From the NCBI GenBank assembly GCA_026770615.1, contig MU631551.1, positions 1 to 14,624 on the forward strand: a stretch of DNA of 14,624 nt, in the 5' to 3' direction. A model generated the notes under the pieces. The model saw only the letters and a program-made list of their open reading frames with translations. It searched no databases and had not been told where the DNA came from. Of this stretch, positions 7,816 through 14,530 are shown piece after piece; the first letter of the stretch is position 1, and the number at the start of each line of letters is the position of its first letter. The stretch comes from Pavlovales sp. CCMP2436 (Eukaryota; Haptophyta; Pavlovophyceae; Pavlovales). The position numbers and the translations under genes are program-made.

Positions 7816-8041
7816 GTCAAGTTGAGATTTTTTGGGGGTTGACTGGGCGCCGTCGTCGAGCTCGGCCGAGTGCATCACCTTTCTGCCTCCTTCGAGGTGC
7901 GCCGCGGGCGGCTCGCCGCGCGGGACGACGTACCGGCCAATGATCGGAGTCAGCCCCGCCTCATCGAATCTCCTCCTCTCCATGAGGAACCGAACCTCCT
8001 CTCCATGACGGCGTGGCAGTAGGCGGCAAAAGTCAAGTTGA
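7816..8041 (-). pseudogene. GC-rich coding-like fragment between 10-base direct repeats
   Basis: GTCAAGTTGA occurs at 7816-7825 and again at 8032-8041, bracketing about 205 GC-rich bases in AT-rich surroundings. The minus strand is open and reads like a protein fragment, including EEVRFLMERRRFDEAGLTPI and GRYVVPRGEPPAAHLEGG. There is no ATG at a natural start and the frame runs into A/T tracts on both sides. A tandem ATGGAGAGGAGG pair lies near 7980-8005. It could be an exon of an unseen gene, a captured gene fragment or an insertion. I do not recognise the protein. Confidence 0.4.
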
Positions 8042-8121
8042 AGCCGGGTTTTTGGATGAGCGCTAGCAAAAAATGAAAAAAAATTGCCCAAGGCGTTTTT
8101 TACTTAACCTCGCCACAAATA

Positions 8122-8131
8122 TTTATAAATA
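8122..8131 (+). promoter_or_regulatory. Possible TATA box
   Basis: TTTATAAATA lies just upstream of a switch to GC-richer sequence that leads into the tandem hairpins at 8387-8478. No downstream ORF is convincing, so any product would be non-coding. Confidence 0.25.
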
Positions 8132-8386
8132 CGCCCGTCCCCTGACAGGTCTACACCGGACCCAAGCGTTGAGAAACACTCGGATCAAAGGACCTTAGCA
8201 GAGCACACGGATACCGTCCCCGCCGCTAAGGCTGATCAGACACACGACAATCGACGACTCTCTGACTGGCGCTCGCTGACCGGCCGCCGCTGCCTTTCGC
8301 TCGTCTCGAACTACAGCTCGCCTGCGCACATGCCGCACCTGTAGCACATATGACAAAACAGACTAATTGCCTCTGGTAGCCTATAT

Positions 8387-8478
8387 CCCACCGTGTGTCT
8401 CTTGTCCGCAGGTGGCAAGAATCACACGGTGGGGGCTTATTGTGGTCCCGGTCTACCCCACCCCCTCAGGGGGGTGGG
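8387..8478 (+). other. Two tandem stable hairpins
   Basis: Hairpin 1: CCCACCGTGTG (8387-8397) pairs exactly with CACACGGTGGG (8423-8433), with an inner CTTG/CAAG stem. Hairpin 2: CCCACCCCC (8457-8465) pairs with GGGGGTGGG (8470-8478) around a 4-base loop. Hairpin 2 overlaps the last codons of the minus-strand ORF ending at 8453. They could be part of a structured RNA or mark transcript ends. Confidence 0.5.
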
Positions 8479-9025
8479 CATCGGGCTTGATATGTTGGGG
8501 TGTGTTTTCGGGGCATTGTTCTTCCCTCTTGCGCTTGTGTTGCGATTCTGCCGGTGTGGCTTCGGGACATTGTCCCTCTCTCTTTTCATGCTTTTGGCGC
8601 GCCTCTGCTGGCTGCTGGTGTGTGCGGGTCTGTGTCGTTGCTTTGGGCCGCATGGTTGAGCGCAGAACACGATGGTGTGGGGCTCTGGTGGCGGTCGTTC
8701 CGTTGTTGTCTATGGGGAGCCGCGTCGCACGATTCCGCTTTTGTTTCACGATCGACTGTTGGGTCTGGTCCGGTTCCATGGGTGGTGGGTAAGTCTGGTT
8801 AACTTCCAGTGGGCGTTTGGATGAACGCAATATGCGCGGGTGAGGAGGCGCCGGCATGTCCTCGGCTGCTATGATGTGGGCGGCCGCTGCTTGTGGCGCA
8901 GGTGGGCCGGGTGGAGTTGGCCGCTGTGGAGTGGCCGGCGTAGACTGTGGTGTGTCGGGCTTGGCTCGGCTCTGTGAGCGTTTGTGTGGTGGACTTGCTG
9001 TGGTGTCGTGTAGCGAGGCGGCCAT
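8453..9025 (-). CDS. Basic Pro/Thr-rich repeat-containing protein, unrecognised
   Basis: ATG at 9025 opens a 190-residue frame that ends with TAG at 8453. The product is basic, rich in Pro, Thr, Gln and His, and probably disordered. Peptide repeats are present: PRILRSSKRPLE and HRVLRSTMRPKA, and further on EGQCPEATP and EEQCPENTP. A third related copy, TRTLRSSKRPVE, is encoded on the same strand upstream near 9095-9130 but is separated from this ATG by a stop. Between copies many differences are synonymous in this frame (TTG/CTG, CGT/CGC, CGC/CGG), which suggests past coding selection. It could be one exon of a larger gene, part of a mobile element, or a decaying gene. It would be divergent from the TACO1-like gene at 9306. 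The plus strand is strongly GT-rich here, so chance openness cannot be excluded. Confidence 0.38.
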   Translation of the reverse strand: MAASLHDTTASPPHKRSQSRAKPDTPQSTPATPQRPTPPGPPAPQAAAAHIIAAEDMPAPPHPRILRSSKRPLEVNQTYPPPMEPDQTQQSIVKQKRNRATRLPIDNNGTTATRAPHHRVLRSTMRPKATTQTRTHQQPAEARQKHEKREGQCPEATPAESQHKRKREEQCPENTPQHIKPDAHPPEGVG

Positions 9026-9095
9026 ATTCACTGTTGGTGCCTCGGGGGTATGTGGCTATTCCCCTACAGTAGGTGGTGCGGTGAGCTGGCAGGCT

Positions 9096-9130
9096 TCCAC
9101 TGGCCGTTTGGATGAGCGCAGCGTGCGTGT
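9096..9130 (-). repeat. Third diverged copy of the LRSSKRP-coding repeat
   Basis: On the minus strand this reads CGCACGCTGCGCTCATCCAA and onward. It matches the segment near 8805-8840 with about six differences in 34 bases, mostly at third positions. It lies upstream of the 8453-9025 ORF and may be part of a lost or spliced 5' exon. Confidence 0.5.
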
Positions 9131-9157
9131 GTGTGTGGGTGGCGTGGCCCCAGTGGC

Positions 9158-9182
9158 TATATACGCGGGCTATTGTATATAT
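9158..9182 (+). promoter_or_regulatory. TATA-like elements upstream of the TACO1-like gene
   Basis: TATATAC (9158-9164) and GTATATAT (9175-9182) lie 124-148 bases before the ATG at 9306, an AT-rich patch inside GC-rich DNA. A core promoter here is plausible but unproven. Confidence 0.3.
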
Positions 9183-9305
9183 CACATAAGCGTACATATA
9201 CTGCTGCCCAACGAACTCCTCGAGGCGTGCATCGAGTCGGACTGCGACTTCGTGACCGCCTCGCCGTGCGAATTGCAGCTCGAAGCGTACGGGCGTACAT
9301 AGAGA

Positions 9306-10145
9306 ATGCGCGCCGGGCTGTGCCTCCTCGGGCTGAGATCAAGGCTGGGCACCGGGCTGTACGCCGGCTACGCGGCAGCTGCGCCTGTACCCCGCGGCAT
9401 CCTCCAGCCGGCCCGTGCGAGGTGGCTGGGCCGCACGCACGCCGCGCCTCAGGCGGCCAAGCGCGCGGTTGTCAACGCGGCGCGGTGCAGCACCCTAACC
9501 CGTCACTCGTCGCTGCTTCGCTCGGCGTTGCGATCGGGCGATGCCGCGCGGCTGGCGATGGTTGTCGAGGCGGCGAAGAAGGACTCGGTGCCTAAAGCAG
9601 TGATCGACAAGGCGCTCGACACCTCGCACAGCGCCAACGCGGAGGTCATGGTCGTCGAAGTGAGCGCGCCTGGAGGGACACTGCTGCTCGTGACTGCTTT
9701 CTCCGCAAACCGCGCGGCGCTTGTGCAGAAGATGAATCAGGTCTTCAACCGACAGGAGGTCGGCGCGCTCGCTGCCGCGCTATGGGCTTTCGAGAAGGAG
9801 GCTTCTTTCCTCGTGCCCTCGGCCACGCTGGCACGCGATGCGCTCGAGCTCGTCGCGATCGAGCACGGCGCGGACGACTTGCGAGACGATGCGGAGGGAG
9901 CGCGGGTTGTGTGCATCGGCGATGACGCCGATCATCGCATCACCCGTCTGCTCGTGGAGGTCGCAGCCGCGAGTGGCTCACCAGCGATGGAGGCCGAGAC
10001 GTCTTACTCGGCAAGCAACCTCGTCTCGCTCAACAATGACGGACTGCACTTGGTGAACAACCTGATCGAGGCGCTGTCAGGGCTCGACGACGTAGAGCAG
10101 GTCTTCACAAACCTCAGTGACGTCACAGACGACCCATCCGAATGA
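9306..10145 (+). CDS. TACO1: YebC/TACO1-family translational activator, probably mitochondrial
   Basis: A single 279-residue frame. Bacterial YebC and mitochondrial TACO1 bind ribosomes and help translation of difficult stretches; TACO1 acts on the cytochrome oxidase subunit I message. The family order is visible: helical domain with RSALRSGDAARLAMVVEAAK and PKAVIDKALD (residues 72-105), then VVEVSAPGGTLLLV (116-129) matching the YEGYGPGG strand, SANRAALVQKMNQVFNR (133-149), EHGADDL (176-182) for the GAEDV motif, and LIEALSGLDDVEQVFTNL (243-260) at the C-terminus. The first 45 residues are rich in Arg, Ala, Leu and Gly with no acidic residue, as in mitochondrial presequences. The usual N-terminal GHSKWxxIKxRK box is degenerate (GRTHAAPQAAKRAVVNAAR). 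ATG 9306 is chosen because the leader starts there; a stop in a neighbouring frame ends at 9302. No intron is needed. Confidence 0.88.
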   Translation: MRAGLCLLGLRSRLGTGLYAGYAAAAPVPRGILQPARARWLGRTHAAPQAAKRAVVNAARCSTLTRHSSLLRSALRSGDAARLAMVVEAAKKDSVPKAVIDKALDTSHSANAEVMVVEVSAPGGTLLLVTAFSANRAALVQKMNQVFNRQEVGALAAALWAFEKEASFLVPSATLARDALELVAIEHGADDLRDDAEGARVVCIGDDADHRITRLLVEVAAASGSPAMEAETSYSASNLVSLNNDGLHLVNNLIEALSGLDDVEQVFTNLSDVTDDPSE

Positions 10146-10870
10146 CAGACCTCGTCGCACTCGAAGCGCACTGCAGCACCGCAGTAGCAGGCACTAGACG
10201 CCCCGCGCCCCGCGCTCGTGGCCGCTGCACCGAAAGCATCCTCAAGTGCTCCAGATCAACCCGCACAGCGCACCATGCCGCGCGGGGGACGGCCACAGCG
10301 ACGGCGCCCGACTCCTCTGGCATACGCGATTTGGACAAGGACTCAGGGATGGAGATGGACGACGTGACCATGTTTTCTGCGGCGTGCGGCGTGCTTCGGG
10401 GAATGACGATGAGCTGGAGACGGCCACGTTGCAAGGCGTGGTCGCGCCGCTACAGGCGCAACGCCGCGTTGTAAAACGCAGAAGGGGGGCTTCGGCAATG
10501 CATCCCGCCCGTCCTCTTCACAGAGGGATATTCAGCGGTGGGGACGGTATTCGTGTGCTCTGCTACCCTCGGCCCGAGTGTTTTTTAAACGCTTGGTTCG
10601 AGCTGGTGGGTCAGGGGACGGACGTTAATCTAGATATTTTTTACACGGTAGCAGCCGTGCACCGAGACGCCTTTTAATAATAGTTCTTTTAACGTCCCCC
10701 GCCTTGCAGCCCGAATGCGCTCGGGCATGACATGGGAGAGTCAGCGCATCGCGAGTCGTCTCGTGCCCTATGTTACTCTCCGCGTCCTCTCTCCGCCACG
10801 ATCCTTGCTCGTCGTCGCATCGCGCCACTGCGATCCTGCGCATAATTACAACAAAACATATGTACAAGCA
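10146..10870. other. 3' region of the TACO1-like gene, no gene recognised
   Basis: GC-rich sequence continues to about 10500. An ATG overlaps the TACO1 stop (ATGA at 10142) and opens 110 codons, but the peptide is Arg/Ala/Thr-rich and looks like composition alone. A longer plus frame (10246-10677) has only a GTG start. I regard this as untranslated or intergenic. Confidence 0.5.
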
Positions 10871-10881
10871 AAAAACCTCCG

Positions 10882-10925
10882 TATAAAAGCGTGAACTGTG
10901 CAATGCTGTACCCGCAAATGCGGGT
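10882..10925 (+). promoter_or_regulatory. TATA box followed by a perfect small hairpin
   Basis: TATAAAAG at 10882-10889 is followed 20 bases on by ACCCGCA-AA-TGCGGGT (10910-10925). Further pairings follow: GCCTA/TAGGC and TTCCT/AGGAA around 10928-10982. No protein ORF is convincing, so a small structured non-coding transcript is possible. Confidence 0.35.
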
Positions 10926-10939
10926 GCAGCCTAATAGCA

Positions 10940-11640
10940 CGTGGGTTGGTGTGTGTAGGCTATCCTATTCCTTGTCTTAGGAAGGGTGCGGCCCCGCGTT
11001 GCCTAGGCGGCGGCCTTGCCCTGTGTGTTTCTGCTGGTTTGTGTTTTAGTGTTTTGGTGCTTGATTGTGTAACCCGTTTTTGATTGGGGGTTGGAGATAT
11101 GCTTCACTTTTCCGTTTGTTATTCGTGGCTCCTTGATTTATGGGTTTTTAGACTTGTTGTTTTCTCCTTTGAGGTTCTGGTTCCGTGATAGGGTTAGGGT
11201 TAGGGTTAGGGTTTTTTGTTATTTCTGACTCTCCTCCGGTGTTGTTTTCTACGTGGCTGTCTTATGTTTGTTGCTTTTGTTCTAGCTCTGCGTGTAATCT
11301 CTTCAGTCAGTCTTTTTGCTTCCCGTGTTCCTTTTTAGTGGAGATGCTTGCTCTCCTTTGGGTTGTGTGCGTGCTTGCCGTTATCTTTCCAAACATTATT
11401 TGTTGTCCTTAAATTTGCTCTCAGATATTTCCCTTGCTGCTAAGTGGCTTGTGCTTCGTTCGGATAGGGTTGTAGGTTCAGTTGGCATGTGGCCCGACGG
11501 CACCAGCAAGGGTGGCCGCTGCATTGTTGGGCACTGCACAGTACACACACATCCAAGGTGGTTCGTGTGACTGTCACGCAAGAAGTCCGCCGTGGCACTC
11601 TTTGACGGGCTATATTTTACAGTTTTTATGCGAAAGCCTT
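10940..11640 (+). other. GT-rich non-coding block
   Basis: The plus strand is markedly rich in G and T with few A or C to about 11420. Short plus-strand ORFs are hydrophobic and Cys-rich, as expected from T-rich DNA, and are not taken as genes. The block contains the interstitial telomere tract. Confidence 0.5.
11189..11213 (+). repeat. Interstitial telomeric tract, four TTAGGG units, inverted
   Basis: TAGGG followed by three TTAGGG units and TT is an exact short tract. At the left end the plus strand reads CCCTAA, so this copy points the opposite way, toward the chromosome interior. It could come from break repair by telomerase, a fusion relic or an insertion. Confidence 0.9.
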
Positions 11641-11708
11641 GCCGCGCTTAGATGTGAATAATCAATTTCCGTACGGCAGCTTCAACCATCCACCGCAGAT
11701 GATAACTT

Positions 11709-11852
11709 ATGAATATATTTATGATTGGGATTCAAGCTGGCGTCTGACTCTTCTGAATTATATCCATGTATTAATAAAGATGAGTTTTGGATGGCGGTGT
11801 TTCAATAAGTTCAAGTCAATCAAGCTGATTTTAGCGCTCCGACGCGAGCTCC
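11709..11852 (+). repeat. Dispersed repeat, copy B
   Basis: It contains CAAGCTGGCGTCTGACTCTT with TATATCC...TATTAATAAA, shared with copy A. Its right half (GGATGGCGGT, TTCAAGTC, TTAGCGCTCCGAC) is shared with copy C in inverse orientation. It is the longest copy and links the other two. No ORF inside. Confidence 0.65.
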
Positions 11853-12116
11853 TAAGCGCCACACTGAAGCATGGAACTGGTAGAAGTGGTGGATGATGAG
11901 GACGCCGAAAACAATAGATATGATACAGAATTGTAATATATATGATTGTCACCCCGCCAACTAGAAACCCCTTCATTAATGTATATATACACACACATGC
12001 ATCCATCCATCCATGCACACACGCACACACACAGTCACACGCACATAAGTGTGTGTGTTAACTAACTAGTTACATACATTATGTATTAAGGTAGTTATTA
12101 GAGAGTCATGCATTAA
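11853..12116. repeat. 3' flank of right-hand gene with TA/CA and CATC microsatellites
   Basis: This is presumably the 3' untranslated region of the minus-strand gene. From 11981 to 12057 it carries TATA, CACA, four CATC units and GTGT runs. Nothing else is recognised. Confidence 0.6.
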
Positions 12117-14375
12117 TTAACGTGCGCGCGATGGCGACAGCCTCGGCGCCGCCGGCCCGATGGGAGGTACCGCCGGCCCGAAGTGTGGTACCGCGAGCAG
12201 CCCGCCTGCAGCGGTGTAGTCCTCCTCCTCCTCCTCTTCCTCCTCTGAGGCGTACTGCCCGTCGTCCCACTGCACCCCCTCCGCCGAGTCTGACTCGACG
12301 AGCAGCACCTCCGCGCGCGCCGTCGCCGCGTCGAGCCGTGCGCCCATCTCAAGGCGGAGGGGGTGGCGGCTCTCCTCCTGACCCGTCAGCGCGCACGCGT
12401 ACAGCACGCCCCCTCCTGGTGAACCAGTGGCCTCGCCCACACCCTCACGCCAACTCACGGGCAAATTAGGCCTGCAAGTGAACATCAATATCATGGCGGG
12501 GGGAGGGGGGGGGTCAGTATTGCCCCAGGCCTGGCGACAGGGTGGCCGCCCACGCAAATAAAAGCAAAAGTAATAGCAATAACAATCGCAAAGAGTTATT
12601 GCAGTAACAGTAACAGTAGCAGTAGCAATAACAGTAATCACCAACAACAGCAATATATATAAAAATAGCAATAAAAAGTAATAACATGAATGATACTGGT
12701 CATAATAACCTGAGGGACAGAAAAATTTCTGCGAGGCACGCGCACCACACGCACACGCACAACACGCACACACAACCACACACACGCACGCACGCACACA
12801 CGCGCACACGCACGCAAACGCACGCACACACACACACGCACGCATACGCACACGCACACACGCACACACACACGCACGCACACGCACGCACGCACACAAC
12901 ACGCACACACCACACATCACACGCACACACACGCAGCACACACACGCACGCACACACACATACACACACGCACACACACGCACCTGAGCGAGAGCACCAG
13001 TTCTGCAAGGTGCAAGCGCTCCGGCCGCTCGGGCAGGCCCAGCTCGAGCGCACCCGCCGCGGTGAAGACGGCCGACAGAGAACAGGGCCTGCTCAAGTGC
13101 ACACACGCATGGTTAGTATTCATATTTATATTATATTTATTGTTATTCATATTCATATTTATAATATATTTTTTGTTATTCATATTTATATTATATTCAT
13201 ATTTATATTCATATTTATTTTTATTGTTATTCATATTCATATTATATATATATATATTTAGTTATTTCTATTGCGGGCAGGTCAGGGCAGGGCCACAATA
13301 ACAATCACTAACAATAAGAATAACTAACAGTGACACCTCGAGCGCACCCGCCGTATTCAAACGGACGACGGCGAACACGGCCTGCGTCCAATGAGTAAGC
13401 AGCCGTGGAAGGGGGTCAGGGTTCGGGTTAGGGGGAGGAGGGAGATGCAACACATTCATCAATGTGGGGGGCAGGCATATGCGTGCAGCAGGCAGCAGGG
13501 CCGCGATTATTGGGGTTGGTGTCGCTGTAATAAGAATAATAATGATGTTGATGATTAAGATGATGATGATTATAACTATGATGATGATTTGTTGCTCACC
13601 GCAGCCTCAGTGCCTCTGCGCGCAGTCCGGTGAGCGCACTCGCCCCCTCCGCGGTCGCCACCGCCAGCACATGCGAGCACAGCTCCACACGCCGCTCACG
13701 CTGCTCGTTACAAGTGTTAAGATTATAAAGATTGTTATTGCTATGATGATGAGGATGATTTATTATTACACCCCGCTCGCGCTGCTCGTTACAAGTTTTA
13801 TGGTTAATATAGTAATATTGTTATTGTTACGATTATGATTATGAATATTGTTATTGCTATGATTATTGTTAATGTTATGATTATGATCATGCTCATGAAT
13901 ATTGTTATTATTGTCATTGTCATGATTATGAATATTGTTATTGTCATGATTATTGTTTTTGTTATGATTAGTAATATTGTTACACGCCGCTCGCGCTGCT
14001 CGAGGAAGAACGGGATGGGGGGGGGGGTTAGATCTCTCTCTCTCTCTCTCTCTCTGTAGCAGTTGCGTGTGTGCATGCGGGGGGGGGGTGTTAGATGTTA
14101 GGGGTGAGAGGTTGCTCGCTTTGCTCGAGGTGCGTGTGTGTGGTGATGGAATGGGTGGATGGGGGCTACTCCTCCTACTGATACTGCTGCTGCTGCTGCG
14201 AGTGCTGGGTGCGTACCATGGCGCTGCTGGTGTTAGTAATATTGCTGCTGCTGCTGCGTACCATGGCGCGTCTGTGGTGGCGGATGAGCCTGCGCCTGGC
14301 CGGCGAGTTGTTGCTGCTGTTGTTGTCCGAGTCCTTCTCCAGCCGAGAGTCCGTGAGCGCCTCGAAAGCGCTCAA
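12117..14375 (-). CDS. C-terminal part of a multi-exon gene, unrecognised, runs off the right edge
   Basis: Four minus-strand exons fit GT-AG rules and agree in phase: 14375-14262 (114 bases), 13700-13600 (101), 13088-12984 (105) and 12471-12117 (355, TAA stop). Together they give 224 residues. Segments in order: LSAFEALTDSRLEKDSDNNS, then an Arg-rich RRRLIRHHRRAM, then RERRVELCSHVLAVATAEGA, then a helical PERPERLHLAELVLSLR, then GVLYACALTGQEESRHPLRL, and near the end VQWDDGQYASEEEEEEEED, with a tract of eight Glu. The acidic tail and Leu-rich helices suggest a protein-protein or nuclear role, but I do not recognise the family. Introns are 561, 511 and 512 bases and consist mostly of simple repeats. 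The 14375 exon is the least certain, as the AAC/AGC-rich codons border repeats. The N-terminal part lies beyond 14624. Confidence 0.6.
12472..12983 (-). other. Intron (512 bases) with CA/CG microsatellite
   Basis: The donor is CTCAG|GTGCGTGTGTG and the acceptor TTCACTTGCAG|G. Joining AG to G gives AGG (Arg) and keeps the reading frame into PNLPVSWREG. The donor lies directly at the edge of the GT repeat, so the splice site is partly made of microsatellite sequence. Confidence 0.7.
12739..12984. repeat. Long ACAC/ACGC microsatellite
   Basis: About 245 bases of nearly pure alternating purine-pyrimidine, CACA mixed with CACG, on the plus strand. Such sequence is prone to Z-DNA and length change. 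It lies wholly in an intron of the minus-strand gene and makes its transcript GU-rich. Confidence 0.9.
13115..13260. repeat. ATTCAT/ATTTAT AT-rich repeat
   Basis: Irregular 6-base units TTCATA and TTTATA, interspersed with TTATTG, ending in a TATATATATATA run near 13244-13256. Intronic. Confidence 0.8.
13336..13381 (-). pseudogene. Decayed duplicate of the 13088-12984 exon start
   Basis: On the minus strand GCAG|GCCGTGTTCGCCGTCG matches GCAG|GCCCTGTTCTCTGTCG of the real exon, and both continue to GCGGGTGCGCTCGAG. The copy is 45 bases against 46, so it has a one-base deletion. In the frame matching the real exon it meets TGA. The acceptor AG is kept and GAG|GTGTCA follows. Confidence 0.6.
13687..14002 (-). 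repeat. Three copies of an exon-edge motif in an ATTGTTATT-rich intron
   Basis: On the minus strand GAGCAGCGNGAGCGG followed by GTGT recurs at 13687-13707, 13768-13787 and 13981-14002. The first is the start of the 13700-13600 exon. The others are followed by GTGTAA, which resembles a donor. Each is preceded by CGAGCAG, which resembles an acceptor. The DNA between is TTATTG/ATGATT microsatellite. Confidence 0.65.
13701..14261 (-). other. Intron (561 bases) with many simple repeats
   Basis: The donor is GCCATG|GTACGC and the acceptor GTAACGAGCAG|CGTGAG, phase 0. It includes the exon-edge copies, TTATTG arrays (13800-13980), a G run and CT dinucleotides at 14018-14055, and CTG runs at 14187-14258. 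A second GCCATGGTACGC lies 45 bases inside, a possible alternative donor. Confidence 0.5.
14187..14260. repeat. CTG/CAG trinucleotide runs
   Basis: Two short CTG runs (five units near 14187 and five near 14244) separated by diverged sequence. Each is followed within about 20 bases by GCGTACCATGGCGC, so the whole block of about 45-50 bases is duplicated. Confidence 0.7.
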
Positions 14376-14393
14376 CTGACGCATCGTGAGCAT

Positions 14394-14499
14394 GGGCTGA
14401 TGCAAAGGGGGAGGAAGCATACGAGCAGTATGATGCAACAAGGGATGGGGGCTGATGCAAAGGGGGGATGAGGGCGCATACGAGGAGAAGGGGGGCATG
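14394..14499. repeat. Two-copy 54-base direct repeat
   Basis: GGGCTGATGCAAAGGGGG begins at 14394 and again at 14448, each followed by GCATACGAG. The copies are diverged. They lie upstream of the first visible exon of the minus-strand gene, presumably in the next intron. Confidence 0.75.
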
Positions 14500-14530
14500 A
14501 GATGTGTAACGACAGGGTGCAACGCGTCGC

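Larger units (their letters stand above)
13089..13599 (-). other. Intron (511 bases) with AT repeats and an exon remnant
   Basis: The donor is CTGCG|GTGAGC and the acceptor TTGAGCAG|GCC, with a good ATACTAAC branch-like site upstream. It holds an ATTCAT/ATTTAT array at about 13115-13260, the decayed exon copy at 13336-13381, and a degenerate telomere-like GGGTTCGGGTTAGGGGG near 13422-13438. Confidence 0.65.

Noticed and set aside
10246..10677. 143-codon plus ORF after TACO1
   Set aside because: Only a GTG start, no family features, and it runs from GC-rich 3' sequence into AT-rich spacer.
11189..11213. Telomerase RNA template
   Set aside because: Four full units exceed the one and a half repeats of a template, and the hairpin-bearing strand would carry TTAGGG rather than its complement.
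12638..13106. Minus-strand Cys/Val-rich ORFs
   Set aside because: They read through the GTGT microsatellite in an intron; the exon phases support splicing it out.
12686..13301. Plus-strand His/Thr-rich and Ile/Phe-rich ORFs
   Set aside because: Translations of the ACAC and ATTCAT microsatellites.
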